The notes beneath the pieces are model-generated. The model saw nothing but the letters and a program-made list of their open reading frames with translations, searched no databases and was not told the DNA's origin. From CAZVJA01 sp964626885 (GTDB taxonomy: Bacteria; Planctomycetota; Planctomycetia; Planctomycetales; Planctomycetaceae), in NCBI GenBank assembly GCA_964626885.1, contig CAZVJA010000038.1:1-33703 (forward strand): a stretch of DNA of 33,703 nt, written 5' to 3'. The stretch's first letter is position 1. Every line of letters begins with the position of its first letter. Below, piece by piece: positions 1 to 8,943 of the stretch. Position numbers and translations under genes: made by a program.

Positions 1-1
1 T

Positions 2-213
2 TACGGGAGCATGGAGGGCGTCTGGGAGCGGCCGGCGTTCCGCGACAAGTACTGGGGCGAGGGCATGCTGCTCTATCCCGGACAGCCCGCGGGCATCGCC
101 GGCCCGGTGACCTCGATCCGGCTCAAGTTGGTGCGCGAGGCGCTGGAGGACTACGAGTACATGGCGCTGGCGGCCAGCCTCGGGGGCGAGGGCGGCTTCC
201 GCGAAGTGATGGG
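2..213 (+). other. C-terminal fragment of a DUF4091-like (glycoside hydrolase-like) protein at the window edge
   Basis: The reading frame is open to the left edge of the window, so the ATG at position 11 is probably an internal methionine. The residues resemble the C-terminal end of DUF4091 carbohydrate-related proteins: a YWGEGMLLYPG stretch, then a GPVTSIRLKLVREALEDYEYM stretch ending in a short helix. After about residue 65 the frame runs straight into a membrane permease. Counting bases, positions 1-240 are about 70% G+C, whereas 241-360 are about 56%. I infer that this piece does not belong to the permease and was joined to it by misassembly or recombination somewhere between about 195 and 235. 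The family call rests on recalled motif similarity only. Confidence 0.5.
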
Positions 214-1684
214 GCTTGCGGTGCTGATCGTGGGAGGGTACCTGCTGGTCAACGGCATTCTGATTTTCTCCGGGCTGTACTATCTGGCCACTCACTCGGA
301 GATTTTGACTCAGTGGTATGCCGACGTCACGACGGGCAATTGGCATCTGTCGCATGCCCCGCTTGAAGGACATGGTTGGATCACAATCATCCTCCTGTGC
401 CTGATCTTTTTCCCGAAGCTGGCGTTGGGACTTTCAGGATTTGAAACCGGCGTGGCTGTGATGGGCTTGATACGGTCCGAGGGAGCGACCGAACAAGAAC
501 GGCTGCGCGGGCGCATTCGCGACACAAAAAAACTTCTGCTGACGGCGGCGGTGATTATGTCGGTGTTGTTGCTCTGTTCTTCTCTTGTCACCGCCACGCT
601 CATCGACCCGGCCGAATTGCGGGCGCCGACCGATGTGCAACCCGGGGGCAAGGCCGCCAACCGTGCGCTGGCATATTTGGCCCACGGGGAGGGAGAGCTT
701 TCCATCAGTCCCATCTTTGGCGAAGTGTTTGGCACGATCTATGACATCTCGACGGTGGTGATTCTGTGGTTCGCCGGCGCAAGCGCCATGTCCGGGCTCC
801 TGAACCTGATGCCGCAATATCTTCCCCGCTACGGCATGGCTCCGGAATGGACGCGGGCGGTACGGCCGCTGGTCTTGCTCTTTACCGCCATCAACGTGGT
901 CGTGACCTGGATCTTCGACGCGAGCGTCTCGGCCCAAGGAGACGCCTACGCGACCGGCGTGGTGGTGCTGATGTCGAGCGCCTCCGTCGCCACCGTGATT
1001 GAAGTTTGGCGCGAGCGCGCGGGAGGCTGGTGGCGTCGCCTGCACCTCGGGTATCTGCTCGTCACGTTCGTATTCCTGTATACCACGGCGGCGATCATTA
1101 TCGAAAAACCGGCGGGGATGAAGATCGCCGGCTGCTTCATCGCGGCCATCGTCGTGTCGTCGTTTGTCTCGCGAACGATGCGCAGCACGGAATTGCGATT
1201 TGTCGGTTTTCGATACAAGGACGATCAATCGAAGTTTCTGTGGGACAGCATGCGGCATATCGAATTTCCGATTCTCGTGCCGCACCGTCCCGGCCGCCGC
1301 GGGCTGGAAGCCAAGGAAGAGATCACCCGCCGCGATCATCACTTGGAGAGTGATCTTCCGCTGGTGTTCATCGAGGCGGAGCGGGGGGATGTCAGCGAGT
1401 TCTACCAAGCCCCCGTGATGGAAGTGACGGAGCGGGAAGGAAGGATTACACTGCGGATCACCGGCTGCAACTCCATCGCCCACGTCATCGCCTCGGTGGC
1501 ATTGGAATTGTCGAAGGTCGGCAAGCCTCCGGAAATCCATTTCGGCTGGTCGGATGAAACGCCGCTGGCCGCGAACATCGGCTTCGTGCTGTTCGGGGAA
1601 GGGAATGTCCCCTGGATGGTGCGCGAGTTGATTTTGAAAGCGGAGCCGAACCCAGAACGTCAGCCTCGCGTGATTGTGGGGTGA
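11..1684 (+). CDS. APC-superfamily (amino acid) permease, 5' part missing and fused to foreign sequence
   Basis: From about residue 68 this is a polytopic inner-membrane transporter of the amino acid-polyamine-cation type. Hydrophobic segments lie near residues 68-90, 122-145, 177-200, 240-262, 287-305, 320-332, 345-365 and 370-388. The stretch FPKLALGLSGFETGV matches the conserved 'GxE' helix seen in APC permeases. A soluble C-terminal domain of about 160 residues follows the last helix. Full-length planctomycete relatives would have several more N-terminal helices, which are missing here and replaced by the DUF4091-like fragment. No ribosome-binding site supports the ATG at 11. The stop is 18 bases before the next gene, so the two transporters may be co-transcribed. 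The substrate is unknown. The permease call is fairly secure; the true N-terminus is absent. Confidence 0.75.
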   Translation: MEGVWERPAFRDKYWGEGMLLYPGQPAGIAGPVTSIRLKLVREALEDYEYMALAASLGGEGGFREVMGLAVLIVGGYLLVNGILIFSGLYYLATHSEILTQWYADVTTGNWHLSHAPLEGHGWITIILLCLIFFPKLALGLSGFETGVAVMGLIRSEGATEQERLRGRIRDTKKLLLTAAVIMSVLLLCSSLVTATLIDPAELRAPTDVQPGGKAANRALAYLAHGEGELSISPIFGEVFGTIYDISTVVILWFAGASAMSGLLNLMPQYLPRYGMAPEWTRAVRPLVLLFTAINVVVTWIFDASVSAQGDAYATGVVVLMSSASVATVIEVWRERAGGWWRRLHLGYLLVTFVFLYTTAAIIIEKPAGMKIAGCFIAAIVVSSFVSRTMRSTELRFVGFRYKDDQSKFLWDSMRHIEFPILVPHRPGRRGLEAKEEITRRDHHLESDLPLVFIEAERGDVSEFYQAPVMEVTEREGRITLRITGCNSIAHVIASVALELSKVGKPPEIHFGWSDETPLAANIGFVLFGEGNVPWMVRELILKAEPNPERQPRVIVG

Positions 1685-1702
1685 AGCGACAAGGAACTCA
1701 TC

Positions 1703-3259
1703 ATGACGAGCGTGCCTCCTTCCGATCGACAACACATGAAGGAGCTCTCGCCTGGGGGAGAGAATCGCCGTGGCCAGTGGATGGCGCTCCTCGCGGCCAT
1801 TCTGGGCTGGATGTTCGACGGTCTGGAGATGGGGCTCTTTCCGCTCGTGGCCCGACCGGCGCTGCGTGATCTGCTCGCTACGCCTGACGGGCTGCCGGTC
1901 GACGATGCCATGGTCGGGCATTGGTTTGGTGTGCTGATCGCCGGCTTCCTTGTGGGGGCGGCGATGGGGGGCGTGCTCTTCGGATGGCTGGGAGATCGCA
2001 TCGGCCGAGTGCGCGCCATGACTTTAAGCGTGCTGACGTATGCCATCTTCACGGGTCTGTGCGGCTTCGCCGGCAGCGCGGAGCAAGTGTTCGGTTATCG
2101 GTTCGTTGCGTCTCTCGGCATGGGAGGGGAATGGTCGCTGGGAGTCTCGCTGGTGATGGAGCTCTGGCCCAACAAATCGCGCGGTTGGCTGGCGGGATTG
2201 ATCGGGGCGGCGGCGAACGTTGGATTCATGGCGATCGCGATTGTTGGGGTGGCCCTGACCGATGTGCTGCATTCCATCGAAGCGGGCCTGTTGAATATCG
2301 GGCTCTCCGAAGGGGCGGTCGCAAAACTCGTCGCCAATTCCGGGTGGCGAATCCTGATGTTGTTCGGTGCATTTCCTGCTTTACTGACGTTCTTTATTCG
2401 ATTGCTCGTTCCGGAATCGCACCGCTGGCTTCACGAGCAAGGGTCGGGGGCCACGTCGCATTGGGCAAGCCGCGATCTGCTCGGCGTGCTGATTGGGGCC
2501 TGCGGGCCGCTCGGGATGATCTATCTCTGGGGAGCTGACCATTCCCTCGCGGTGCGAATCGTGGGATCAATCGTTGGCCTGGCGATCGCCGTTGTAGGAT
2601 TTACCTATCCGGTGCGGAGATACTTGAAGCGTGCCGGGACCGGGGCGGGACTCGTTTCTTGGGGAGAGGGGGCAGTCCTTGGGAGGATGCTCGTTGGAGC
2701 CGCCCTCAGCGGCGTTGCGCTTCTTGGAACGTGGGCCTCCATTCAATGGGCGCCGAACTGGGCAGATCAGTTAACGCAGGGCCAGAATCCCGATGCCAAG
2801 GCGTACACACAATTCGCCTCCGGCTTGGGGGCGATCCTCGGTACAATCGTCGCCGCCACGCTGGGATACAAAATGTCCCGAAGGTGGATGTATTGTCTGT
2901 TGTGTGCGGCGTCGCTCGGCAGCACGCTGCTGTTCTACCGGGGAAACGTGGAGTTCAACGCTTTATTTCTGGCGACGATTTTCCTCGCGGGGGCCTGCAC
3001 CGCTTCTTTTTACGGCTGGTTGCCGTTGTATCTCCCCGAATTGTTTCCCACCGCGGTCCGGGCGACGGGACAAGGGTTTTCATTCAACTTCGGGCGGATT
3101 CTGGCGGCGGTCGGCGCACTGCAAACAGCTGTACTGATGAAAGATGTTTTCCACGACGACTACGCCATGGCCTGCTCGGCGATGAGCTTGATTTATCTGG
3201 TTGGGCTGGTGGTCATCTGGTTCGCTCCCGAGACGCACGGCGAGCCGTTGCCGGACTGA
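1703..3259 (+). CDS. MFS transporter, sugar/aromatic-acid:H+ symporter-like
   Basis: This is a 518-residue major facilitator with about 12 hydrophobic segments. The first helix carries FDGLEMGLF (residues 38-46), like the DGxD signature of the aromatic-acid/H+ symporter group. The loop between helices 2 and 3 has a good MFS motif A, GWLGDRIGRVR at residues 94-104, and GMGGEWSLGVS follows further on. Near the end, FPTAVRATGQGFSFNFGR is typical of this MFS branch. An AAGGA ribosome-binding site sits about 8 bases before the ATG. It begins 18 bases after the preceding permease gene, suggesting one transcript. It should act as a proton-coupled importer of a small organic acid or sugar at the inner membrane, but the substrate cannot be read from the sequence. 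Confidence 0.9.
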   Translation: MTSVPPSDRQHMKELSPGGENRRGQWMALLAAILGWMFDGLEMGLFPLVARPALRDLLATPDGLPVDDAMVGHWFGVLIAGFLVGAAMGGVLFGWLGDRIGRVRAMTLSVLTYAIFTGLCGFAGSAEQVFGYRFVASLGMGGEWSLGVSLVMELWPNKSRGWLAGLIGAAANVGFMAIAIVGVALTDVLHSIEAGLLNIGLSEGAVAKLVANSGWRILMLFGAFPALLTFFIRLLVPESHRWLHEQGSGATSHWASRDLLGVLIGACGPLGMIYLWGADHSLAVRIVGSIVGLAIAVVGFTYPVRRYLKRAGTGAGLVSWGEGAVLGRMLVGAALSGVALLGTWASIQWAPNWADQLTQGQNPDAKAYTQFASGLGAILGTIVAATLGYKMSRRWMYCLLCAASLGSTLLFYRGNVEFNALFLATIFLAGACTASFYGWLPLYLPELFPTAVRATGQGFSFNFGRILAAVGALQTAVLMKDVFHDDYAMACSAMSLIYLVGLVVIWFAPETHGEPLPD

Positions 3260-3799
3260 CGTGGAATAACCTCCGTGCGGCCTCGCAATGAACTCCGGGC
3301 ACGTTTGTTGCTCTGAAAGTTCGCGTCCGTTTCGAACCCACATCCTGGGTGACGCAGAGTCGCTGACCGATGCCGCAAACGTATCCCCTTGTATCTGCTA
3401 AGTTTGTAGTAGAACACGGCCCGACACATCCCTTCGCTCGATGTGTGAATGTTCGGCGTTTCCAAATTGGAAAAGTTTTCCGGCCGCGAAAAGCGTTCCG
3501 CTCGCGAAGTTTTGTAAAGACCTGCCGACAGATTGGCCGGCGCGGCTTGGGGACTTCCATTGGGGGCAACTCCCCGTAAACACCGAGGTTTGGGTGATCG
3601 CTTGCCACGGGCCTAGTCGAGATTCTGTATGGTCCCCAGTTTTTGAGTTCCATACCCGACGACCACACTCCGATCAACGGATGGACAAGGTCACGCGCCC
3701 CTTCCCGCGTTTCCATCTGGTTGAGATGTTGTGGATCGGGTTCAAGCTGGTTGATACCGACCGCGCTGCACGACGAGCCTCCGAGGAGCCATTTCCGAG
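3260..3799. other. 540-base gap without a convincing gene
   Basis: Short open frames occur on both strands, but none shows a recognisable domain, a ribosome-binding site or protein-like composition. The gap does hold a dense set of inverted repeats at 3424-3481, described separately. It must contain the promoter of the downstream exporter gene unless that gene is read through from the MFS gene. Confidence 0.6.
3424..3481. promoter_or_regulatory. Cluster of three inverted repeats, candidate operator or RNA structure
   Basis: Three perfect inverted repeats sit within 58 bases. ACACATC (3424-3430) pairs with GATGTGT (3440-3446) across 9 bases. TTTCCAA (3459-3465) pairs with TTGGAAA (3467-3473) around one base. 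GGAAAA (3469-3474) pairs with TTTTCC (3476-3481) around one base and overlaps the second repeat. The two short-centre palindromes look like protein-binding sites rather than hairpins. They lie about 320 bases upstream of the exporter start. No regulator is known for them. Confidence 0.35.
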
Positions 3800-6037
3800 A
3801 TGATTTCCCGCTTCTATCGCAAGTACGGGATGGCCCTGCTGTGGCTGGTCGTCATCAGCTTTCCGTATCTCGTTATTGAGTCGGAACGTCTGAAGTCGAA
3901 CAACGACGTGGAGACTTGGCTCCCGAAAGGGACCGACGTCCGTGCTTCATACGACCGCTTTCGGCGCGACTTCGGAGTCGATGACGCTGTCGTTGTGGGA
4001 ATCGATAGCCAGATCGCCGACGATAAGCTCGTCGAAGCGCTCGCGCTCCGACTTGAAGAACTGGACGGGATCGACAAATGCTGGACTCCCGCCCGGCTGA
4101 TGAGTCGCATGCAGGAGTTGGGGGTCGGCGAGGAAGACGCGCGGAAGCGACTGCAAGGTCTGGTTCTTTCCGATTCCGGGCAAATGACGGGAATGATCGC
4201 GGTTCTCACGCCGGCCGGGGCGAAGAATCGACTGAAGGCGATCAACGAAGTCCGCGAGCAAGTCGCCTATTGTCAGCTCGATGGCGATCAGGTGGCGCTT
4301 GCCGGTTCACCCGTGATCGTCACGGAACTGGACAGGTTGGGAAGTCCGGAATCAAGCCGGCGGTTTTTCTTCATTACGCTCGGCATCTCCCTGTTGATGC
4401 TGTATTACTTCCTGCGGCATTGGGGGCTCTCGCTGGCGCTGTTGGTAGTCTCCGCCTGGGGAATCTACTTCACCAAGACGCTGATCCTGCTCGTCGGACT
4501 CGAGATGAATTTTATCATGGGGGCGCTCTCCGTGATGGTGTTAATCTCCGGTCTCTCGATTGCCATACACTTTTTGAGCTATTACACGTCGGCGCGCGAT
4601 GCGAACGCCGCCGATCCGCTCGGTACCGCCCTGCGGGAGTCGTGGAATCCGTGCTTTCTGTCGACGCTCACGACCTTGATCGGGTTGATGTCGTTGAACG
4701 TCAGCACAATCCTTCCGGTAAGTCAGTTCGGAACCGCCTCCGCGGTGGGGTCGGTCGTGGCGTTGCTCACCGGTCTGGGGATCGCTCCGGCACTGGTCGT
4801 CGTCTGGCCCGATTGCACGATCCGTTCGACGCGCGAAAGCTTTGACTTCACGCACTGGGGGGGCTGGATCAATAACAATCGCAAGCAGGTTCTGGCCGGC
4901 GCGGTGGTGCTGCTGTGCGTGACAGGAATAGGCATCGTGCGGCTTGAGTCGCACATCGACGCGCTTGAGTTCCTGCCCGAGACCTCAAAGGTCCGGAATG
5001 ACGCGCTGCGGATCGAACGTGAGTTGACCAGCATCGATTCGGTCGAGGCGATCGTCAACTTCGAAAGTCAAGACATTCCGTTCGCGCAGCGGCTCGACAA
5101 GGTCCGCGAAATCGAAGCGAAGATGCGTCAGCACCCGGCCATTCGGCATACACTGTCCGCGGCCACGTTCTTCCCCGCGCAACTTCCCGAAAGCCCTGTG
5201 GAACTGGCGCAGCTGTTCAATACGGCGCGGGCATCGGGAGGGAACGACGGCTACCTGGCGGATAACTACCGGCTCTGGCGGATTTCGGCCCGCATTCGCC
5301 GCGACAATGAAGTCTCGAGCGCGCAGGTCTATTCGGATCTGTCAGCGTCATTGGCGGGGCAGCCAGTCACGTTCACGGGGGTCGCCCCTTTGCTGGAAAA
5401 TGCCCAGCGGGAGATCTTTACCGGATTCTGGCAGAGTTTCACGGCGGCTTTCCTCAGCATCACGCTGGTGATGATCCTCTCGCTGCGATCGGTTGTCGCG
5501 GGGCTCATCGCGATGGTGCCGAACATCATCCCCATCTGGATCGTGTTCGGGATCATAGGCTACTGTGGCATGACGGTCGACATCGGAATGATGATGACCG
5601 GCAGCATCTCGCTCGGCATTTCCGTCGATTGCACATTCCATTTTCTGGTCACCTACCAGGAACGTTTCAAGGCGGGCGACACCTCGGCACAGGCGGCGCT
5701 CGCGGCCATCAAACATACGGGCGAACCGCTTCTCGGCTCGACCGTGGTGAGCGCGCTGGGAATGCTGGCGCTCTGCCTGTGCAGCTTTGTCCCGACCGCA
5801 AGATTTGGATACCTGATGGCGGCCCAGATGGTGGCATCGCTGGGGGGCGAGCTTCTGACGCTTCCGGCGATTTTGTGCATGCGACCCGAACGCCGCAAAA
5901 AAAAAATGGACCCGCCCGCATCGGAACCCACTTCGGCCAGTCCGCCGCCTCCACCGCATATTATCCGATCGCCAAAATGGAGCGGCACCCGCCGGCCGGC
6001 AAATAAGTCGTCCGCGGCACGATCCGGGGTTCTCTAA
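3800..6037 (+). CDS. RND-superfamily exporter, MMPL/sterol-sensing-like (hydrophobe or lipid transporter)
   Basis: This 745-residue inner-membrane protein has the RND layout: one N-terminal helix (about 9-27), a periplasmic loop (about 30-185), a block of five helices (about 190-345), a seventh helix (about 367-385), a second loop and a last five-helix block (about 555-700). The helix-4 region of both halves is recognisable (SVMVLISGLSIAIHFLSYY and SLGISVDCTFHFLVTYQ), typical of the MMPL/patched-like branch. RND proteins of this type use the proton gradient to move lipids or hydrophobic compounds. A GAGGAG sequence lies about 12 bases before the ATG. An A10 tract at 5897-5906 encodes the KKK before a proline- and serine-rich tail of uncertain authenticity. 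No membrane-fusion partner is adjacent. The substrate is unknown. Confidence 0.9.
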   Translation: MISRFYRKYGMALLWLVVISFPYLVIESERLKSNNDVETWLPKGTDVRASYDRFRRDFGVDDAVVVGIDSQIADDKLVEALALRLEELDGIDKCWTPARLMSRMQELGVGEEDARKRLQGLVLSDSGQMTGMIAVLTPAGAKNRLKAINEVREQVAYCQLDGDQVALAGSPVIVTELDRLGSPESSRRFFFITLGISLLMLYYFLRHWGLSLALLVVSAWGIYFTKTLILLVGLEMNFIMGALSVMVLISGLSIAIHFLSYYTSARDANAADPLGTALRESWNPCFLSTLTTLIGLMSLNVSTILPVSQFGTASAVGSVVALLTGLGIAPALVVVWPDCTIRSTRESFDFTHWGGWINNNRKQVLAGAVVLLCVTGIGIVRLESHIDALEFLPETSKVRNDALRIERELTSIDSVEAIVNFESQDIPFAQRLDKVREIEAKMRQHPAIRHTLSAATFFPAQLPESPVELAQLFNTARASGGNDGYLADNYRLWRISARIRRDNEVSSAQVYSDLSASLAGQPVTFTGVAPLLENAQREIFTGFWQSFTAAFLSITLVMILSLRSVVAGLIAMVPNIIPIWIVFGIIGYCGMTVDIGMMMTGSISLGISVDCTFHFLVTYQERFKAGDTSAQAALAAIKHTGEPLLGSTVVSALGMLALCLCSFVPTARFGYLMAAQMVASLGGELLTLPAILCMRPERRKKKMDPPASEPTSASPPPPPHIIRSPKWSGTRRPANKSSAARSGVL

Positions 6038-6162
6038 ATGACCGCTCGCGATTCCGGGACGGGCATCGCTAATACAAGCCGGCCGCTTCCGGCGGGTCGC
6101 CGGGGTTAAAGACGCAGCCCGAAATCCCGGGGTTTACTTCCCTTCGCTCAGTCCAGCTACGA

Positions 6163-6600
6163 TCACTGGCAGCGGTTGCAGTATCCCTTGAGCAGCACTT
6201 CGGTCACGCGGCCGATCTTGGCCGTTTGCCTGTGCGCGGCGTCGTCGAACTCCATCTCCGTCAAGCAGGTGACTCGGCCGCACTCCACGCAGAGGAAGTG
6301 CGAATGCTGGGCATGATCCGGGTCGTTCGGCTCGCGCAGCTCAAAACGCCAGACGTGATCCCCTAACTCGGTCCGCGACGCCAGCCGTGCTTCCGCAAGA
6401 TCGATCAGATTTCGAAAGACGGTTGCCTTGTCGAAGCCGAGCGGGACGAGCTTCTCCGCGACCTCCGCATGCGAGACAGGGGCTTGGACCTGTCGAAGGT
6501 GTTGCAGCACGGCCAGCCTGGCAGCGGTGCAGCGCAACCCCGCCGATCGCAGAAGTTCGCGTGCCTCGTCCATTTCGACAGGTTGAGCTTGCAGGGGCAT
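6163..6600 (-). CDS. Fur-family metal- or peroxide-responsive repressor
   Basis: The 145-residue protein has the Fur layout: an N-terminal winged helix (about 10-85, with the recognition-helix stretch DKATVFRNLIDL at 57-68) and a C-terminal dimerisation domain. Two CxxC pairs for the structural zinc are present, C104/C107 (LCVECG) and C141/C144 (GYCNRC at the extreme C-terminus). H99 and H101 in HAQHSHF match the regulatory metal site. It may sense iron, zinc or peroxide (Fur, Zur and PerR share this layout), and which one cannot be told from sequence alone. It starts 12 bases after the stop of the coiled-coil gene, so the two are probably co-transcribed. It converges with the RND exporter gene across 125 bases. 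Confidence 0.92.
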   Translation of the reverse strand: MPLQAQPVEMDEARELLRSAGLRCTAARLAVLQHLRQVQAPVSHAEVAEKLVPLGFDKATVFRNLIDLAEARLASRTELGDHVWRFELREPNDPDHAQHSHFLCVECGRVTCLTEMEFDDAAHRQTAKIGRVTEVLLKGYCNRCQ

Positions 6601-6612
6601 AAGCCGGTTGCC

Positions 6613-7656
6613 TCACTTCGCCTCTTTTTTGTCTTCTTTCTTGGACTTCTCCAGCTCCGCTTTGAACTTCTCAATTTCCGCGCGCAATGCATTGACCGCG
6701 TTCGCCAGCTTTTCGATTTCGGCCGTATGCGATTTGAGTTCCTGCTCCGAACGCTTGAAGGTTTCGTCCGCCCGCTTCAGAGTCTCGGTCGAGGCTTTGA
6801 GAGCCGCAGTCATCTCTTCCCGGACCTTTGTGACGGCATCCTTGTCCGCCACGGCCGCATCGCGAGCCGCGATTGCTTTCGTTCGTTCTTCTTCCGCTTT
6901 GGTCAACTGAGCCGCGGTTTCTTTTTGCGCGGCTTCCGCTTTCTTTTGCGCGGCAAGAGCGCCGTCACGTTCCTTCTCGGCGGCGGCTCGCAATCCCTCC
7001 GCCTCGTCTTTCTTCGCAAGTGCTTCCTTGGCAGCCGCCGCTGCCTGCTTTTGTGCTTCCTCCGCCTTGAGCTTTGCGGCGTCGGCTTGTTGTTTGTCTT
7101 GCTCGGTCCGCTTGCGGGCTTCTTCGGCGGCGGCAAGCGACTTCATCGCTTCTGACAATAACTTTCCCGCGTTCTCTTTCTGAGCGAGCACGGTCCGCGC
7201 CTGGTCTTCGGCGGCAAGTTTGGCCTTTGCCGATTTCTGCTGTTCTTCTTCAGCAGCCTTTGCGCGAGTCAACGCTTCATCACGAAGTTTATCTGCCTCC
7301 GCGCGGTCCTGTTCGGCGCGGGCTCGCTCTTTTTCGGCGGCCGCAGTCCCCTTTTCCGCAGCCTGCCGTTGAGCAACAGCCTCGTCTCGTTCCAAAAATG
7401 CCTGCTTCCGATCGGCTTCCGCCTGATTCCGTGCTGCCTCGGCGTTGGAAGCACGCTGCTCACTTTGTTGCAGGTTGTTCAGTGCGTGGGTGCTGATTGC
7501 TTCCGCTTCAATCCGCCGACTCTGCGCGAAGTACAGGCCCCCCATGAGCACCAGAATGACGCCGCACAGCACCGCCGGCACGACGAGCGCGCCCGACAAC
7601 ATTTTCGGCGCGGCGGGTGATGGACTTGGTGTCGAGGGGTTGGTTGAGTCTTGCAC
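6613..7656 (-). CDS. Membrane-anchored alanine/glutamate/lysine-rich coiled-coil protein (TolA-like architecture)
   Basis: The 347-residue product begins with a proline/serine-rich cytoplasmic tail (1-18), has one strong transmembrane helix (about 20-44), and is then almost entirely a predicted coiled coil (46-345) built from AEK, AAE and AEE repeats. It ends in a lysine-rich tail. This is the architecture of TolA-like spanning proteins, but the composition is too simple to prove homology and no C-terminal globular domain is visible. The likely start is a GTG at 7656, chosen because it keeps the short tail before the helix; a later in-frame ATG at 7602 is possible. It is followed closely by the Fur-family gene. 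The function is unknown; a structural or envelope-linking role is only an inference. Confidence 0.75.
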   Translation of the reverse strand: MQDSTNPSTPSPSPAAPKMLSGALVVPAVLCGVILVLMGGLYFAQSRRIEAEAISTHALNNLQQSEQRASNAEAARNQAEADRKQAFLERDEAVAQRQAAEKGTAAAEKERARAEQDRAEADKLRDEALTRAKAAEEEQQKSAKAKLAAEDQARTVLAQKENAGKLLSEAMKSLAAAEEARKRTEQDKQQADAAKLKAEEAQKQAAAAAKEALAKKDEAEGLRAAAEKERDGALAAQKKAEAAQKETAAQLTKAEEERTKAIAARDAAVADKDAVTKVREEMTAALKASTETLKRADETFKRSEQELKSHTAEIEKLANAVNALRAEIEKFKAELEKSKKEDKKEAK

Positions 7657-7830
7657 GGATTAGGCCCGATGAAATCGGTTGAGAATCGGCTCGATAGGAG
7701 CGCCGTCCAGAATGCAGCATCCGTCGTTGATGGTCAACTAAAAAGCCTGAATGTGCGACGAATAATCCAAATCCGCGGGCGGACCAGTTTCCGAAAAAAT
7801 CGAAGATCGGCGAAAAACTGCGTGGTTTTG

Positions 7831-8748
7831 TCAAACCTTGGATTCCGGCAGCGGCAGTTCGAGGATCACACCCAGGCTCTCTCCCTCCCGAACCCGGTTG
7901 AAGGTCCGCAAGACCAGCACGATGCCGGTTTGCTGAGAGCGGATTGTTTCGGTGCGGTTTCCCAACGGATCTGAAACAGTTCCCAGTGTGTCGCCGGCAC
8001 GTATTGAAGCTCCCAATCGAACCGCGGGTTCGAAGAAGCCCGTCAGTGGAGAAGGATTCTGCACCTGCATGTGCCCCGAGCCGGGGCGATTGTCCTCCAC
8101 GACGTGCTGCACGCGCGATGCCGGCGGCTGACGGTCGAGCATCCCGAGTTCGCCCATCACGTTCATGCAGCCGTCGACATAGGCGGCGATTCCTTCTTCG
8201 GTGCATGTGGCAGCCCCAAGATACTCGGCATAAATCGCCGGGATGTTGGCCTCAAACGCGACGGAAAGGGATCGGCCCGGGAGCGGGCTCGTCCCCCATA
8301 CCACGCCGAGGTTCATGGCCCGTGCCATGCGCCGCTGCGCGTCGAGAATTGCCGAATCGGGATGCAGCGAGTACCCCGCCAACGGCAGAACCGAAAGGGT
8401 CGTGCCGCCGGTGTGGAGATCGATGTAATAATCCGCACCGCGGATTAGCTTGCTTAACGCATGGGCCACGCGCTCGGTGATACTGCCGTCGGGCTTGCCG
8501 GGGCAAACGCGGGCAAGGTCGAGCTGATCTTCCGCGGTTCTGCTTCCCTGCAGGAACGCCGGCTCATTGACCACGGGGACGAGGACCACCGTTCCGGAAA
8601 GTTTTTCGGGCTTCAACTCGCGGATCAGGCGGCGAATTGCGGCCATCGGCTCAAATTCATCCCCATGCACTCCCCCTGTTATCAGCAGACGCGGACCGGG
8701 TGCGGAGCCGGTGATCTCAATTGCGGACAAGGTCATCGATTGCGTCAT
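7831..8748 (-). CDS. Succinylglutamate desuccinylase/aspartoacylase (AstE/AspA) family zinc hydrolase
   Basis: The 305-residue protein is an M14-like zinc amidohydrolase. The zinc site is complete: H28 and E31 in GVHGDEFEP and H112 in the YYIDLHTGG stretch. E175 in IYAEYLGA is placed where the catalytic glutamate falls in this family. R80 lies near the substrate-binding region. A beta-rich C-terminal domain (about 215-305) is normal for the family. Members remove acyl groups from N-acyl amino acids, but the substrate cannot be assigned here. A GAGGAG ribosome-binding site lies 5-6 bases before the ATG. It is transcribed divergently from the RraA-like/M24 peptidase pair across about 195 bases, which suggests a shared catabolic pathway for an acylated or peptide-like compound. 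Confidence 0.88.
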   Translation of the reverse strand: MTQSMTLSAIEITGSAPGPRLLITGGVHGDEFEPMAAIRRLIRELKPEKLSGTVVLVPVVNEPAFLQGSRTAEDQLDLARVCPGKPDGSITERVAHALSKLIRGADYYIDLHTGGTTLSVLPLAGYSLHPDSAILDAQRRMARAMNLGVVWGTSPLPGRSLSVAFEANIPAIYAEYLGAATCTEEGIAAYVDGCMNVMGELGMLDRQPPASRVQHVVEDNRPGSGHMQVQNPSPLTGFFEPAVRLGASIRAGDTLGTVSDPLGNRTETIRSQQTGIVLVLRTFNRVREGESLGVILELPLPESKV

Positions 8749-8943
8749 CGAAGCTCCTCGGGAAGGGTGGCCCAGGCAGCATGGCCGCCGGAATCCGTGA
8801 TGCCGAATCGTACGAGCGCCGTGTTATTGACGACTCTCCAATTCATCGCGGCGATCGATCATTCAACCGGCGGCGCGCAATCACTATGATGGAGACACGA
8901 AGATTCCGCCACTCTTGGCCTATGGGATTTGTGGGAGTTCGAC

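Noticed and set aside
434..1921. Long minus-strand open frame opposite the permease
   Set aside because: It is the complement of clearly membrane-coding sequence; its translation is rich in His, Arg and Gln with no domain, as expected for a shadow in GC-rich DNA.
3320..3345. TTCGAAC sequence resembling a tRNA T-loop
   Set aside because: The flanking bases do not form a T-stem and no acceptor, D or anticodon arm is visible on either strand.
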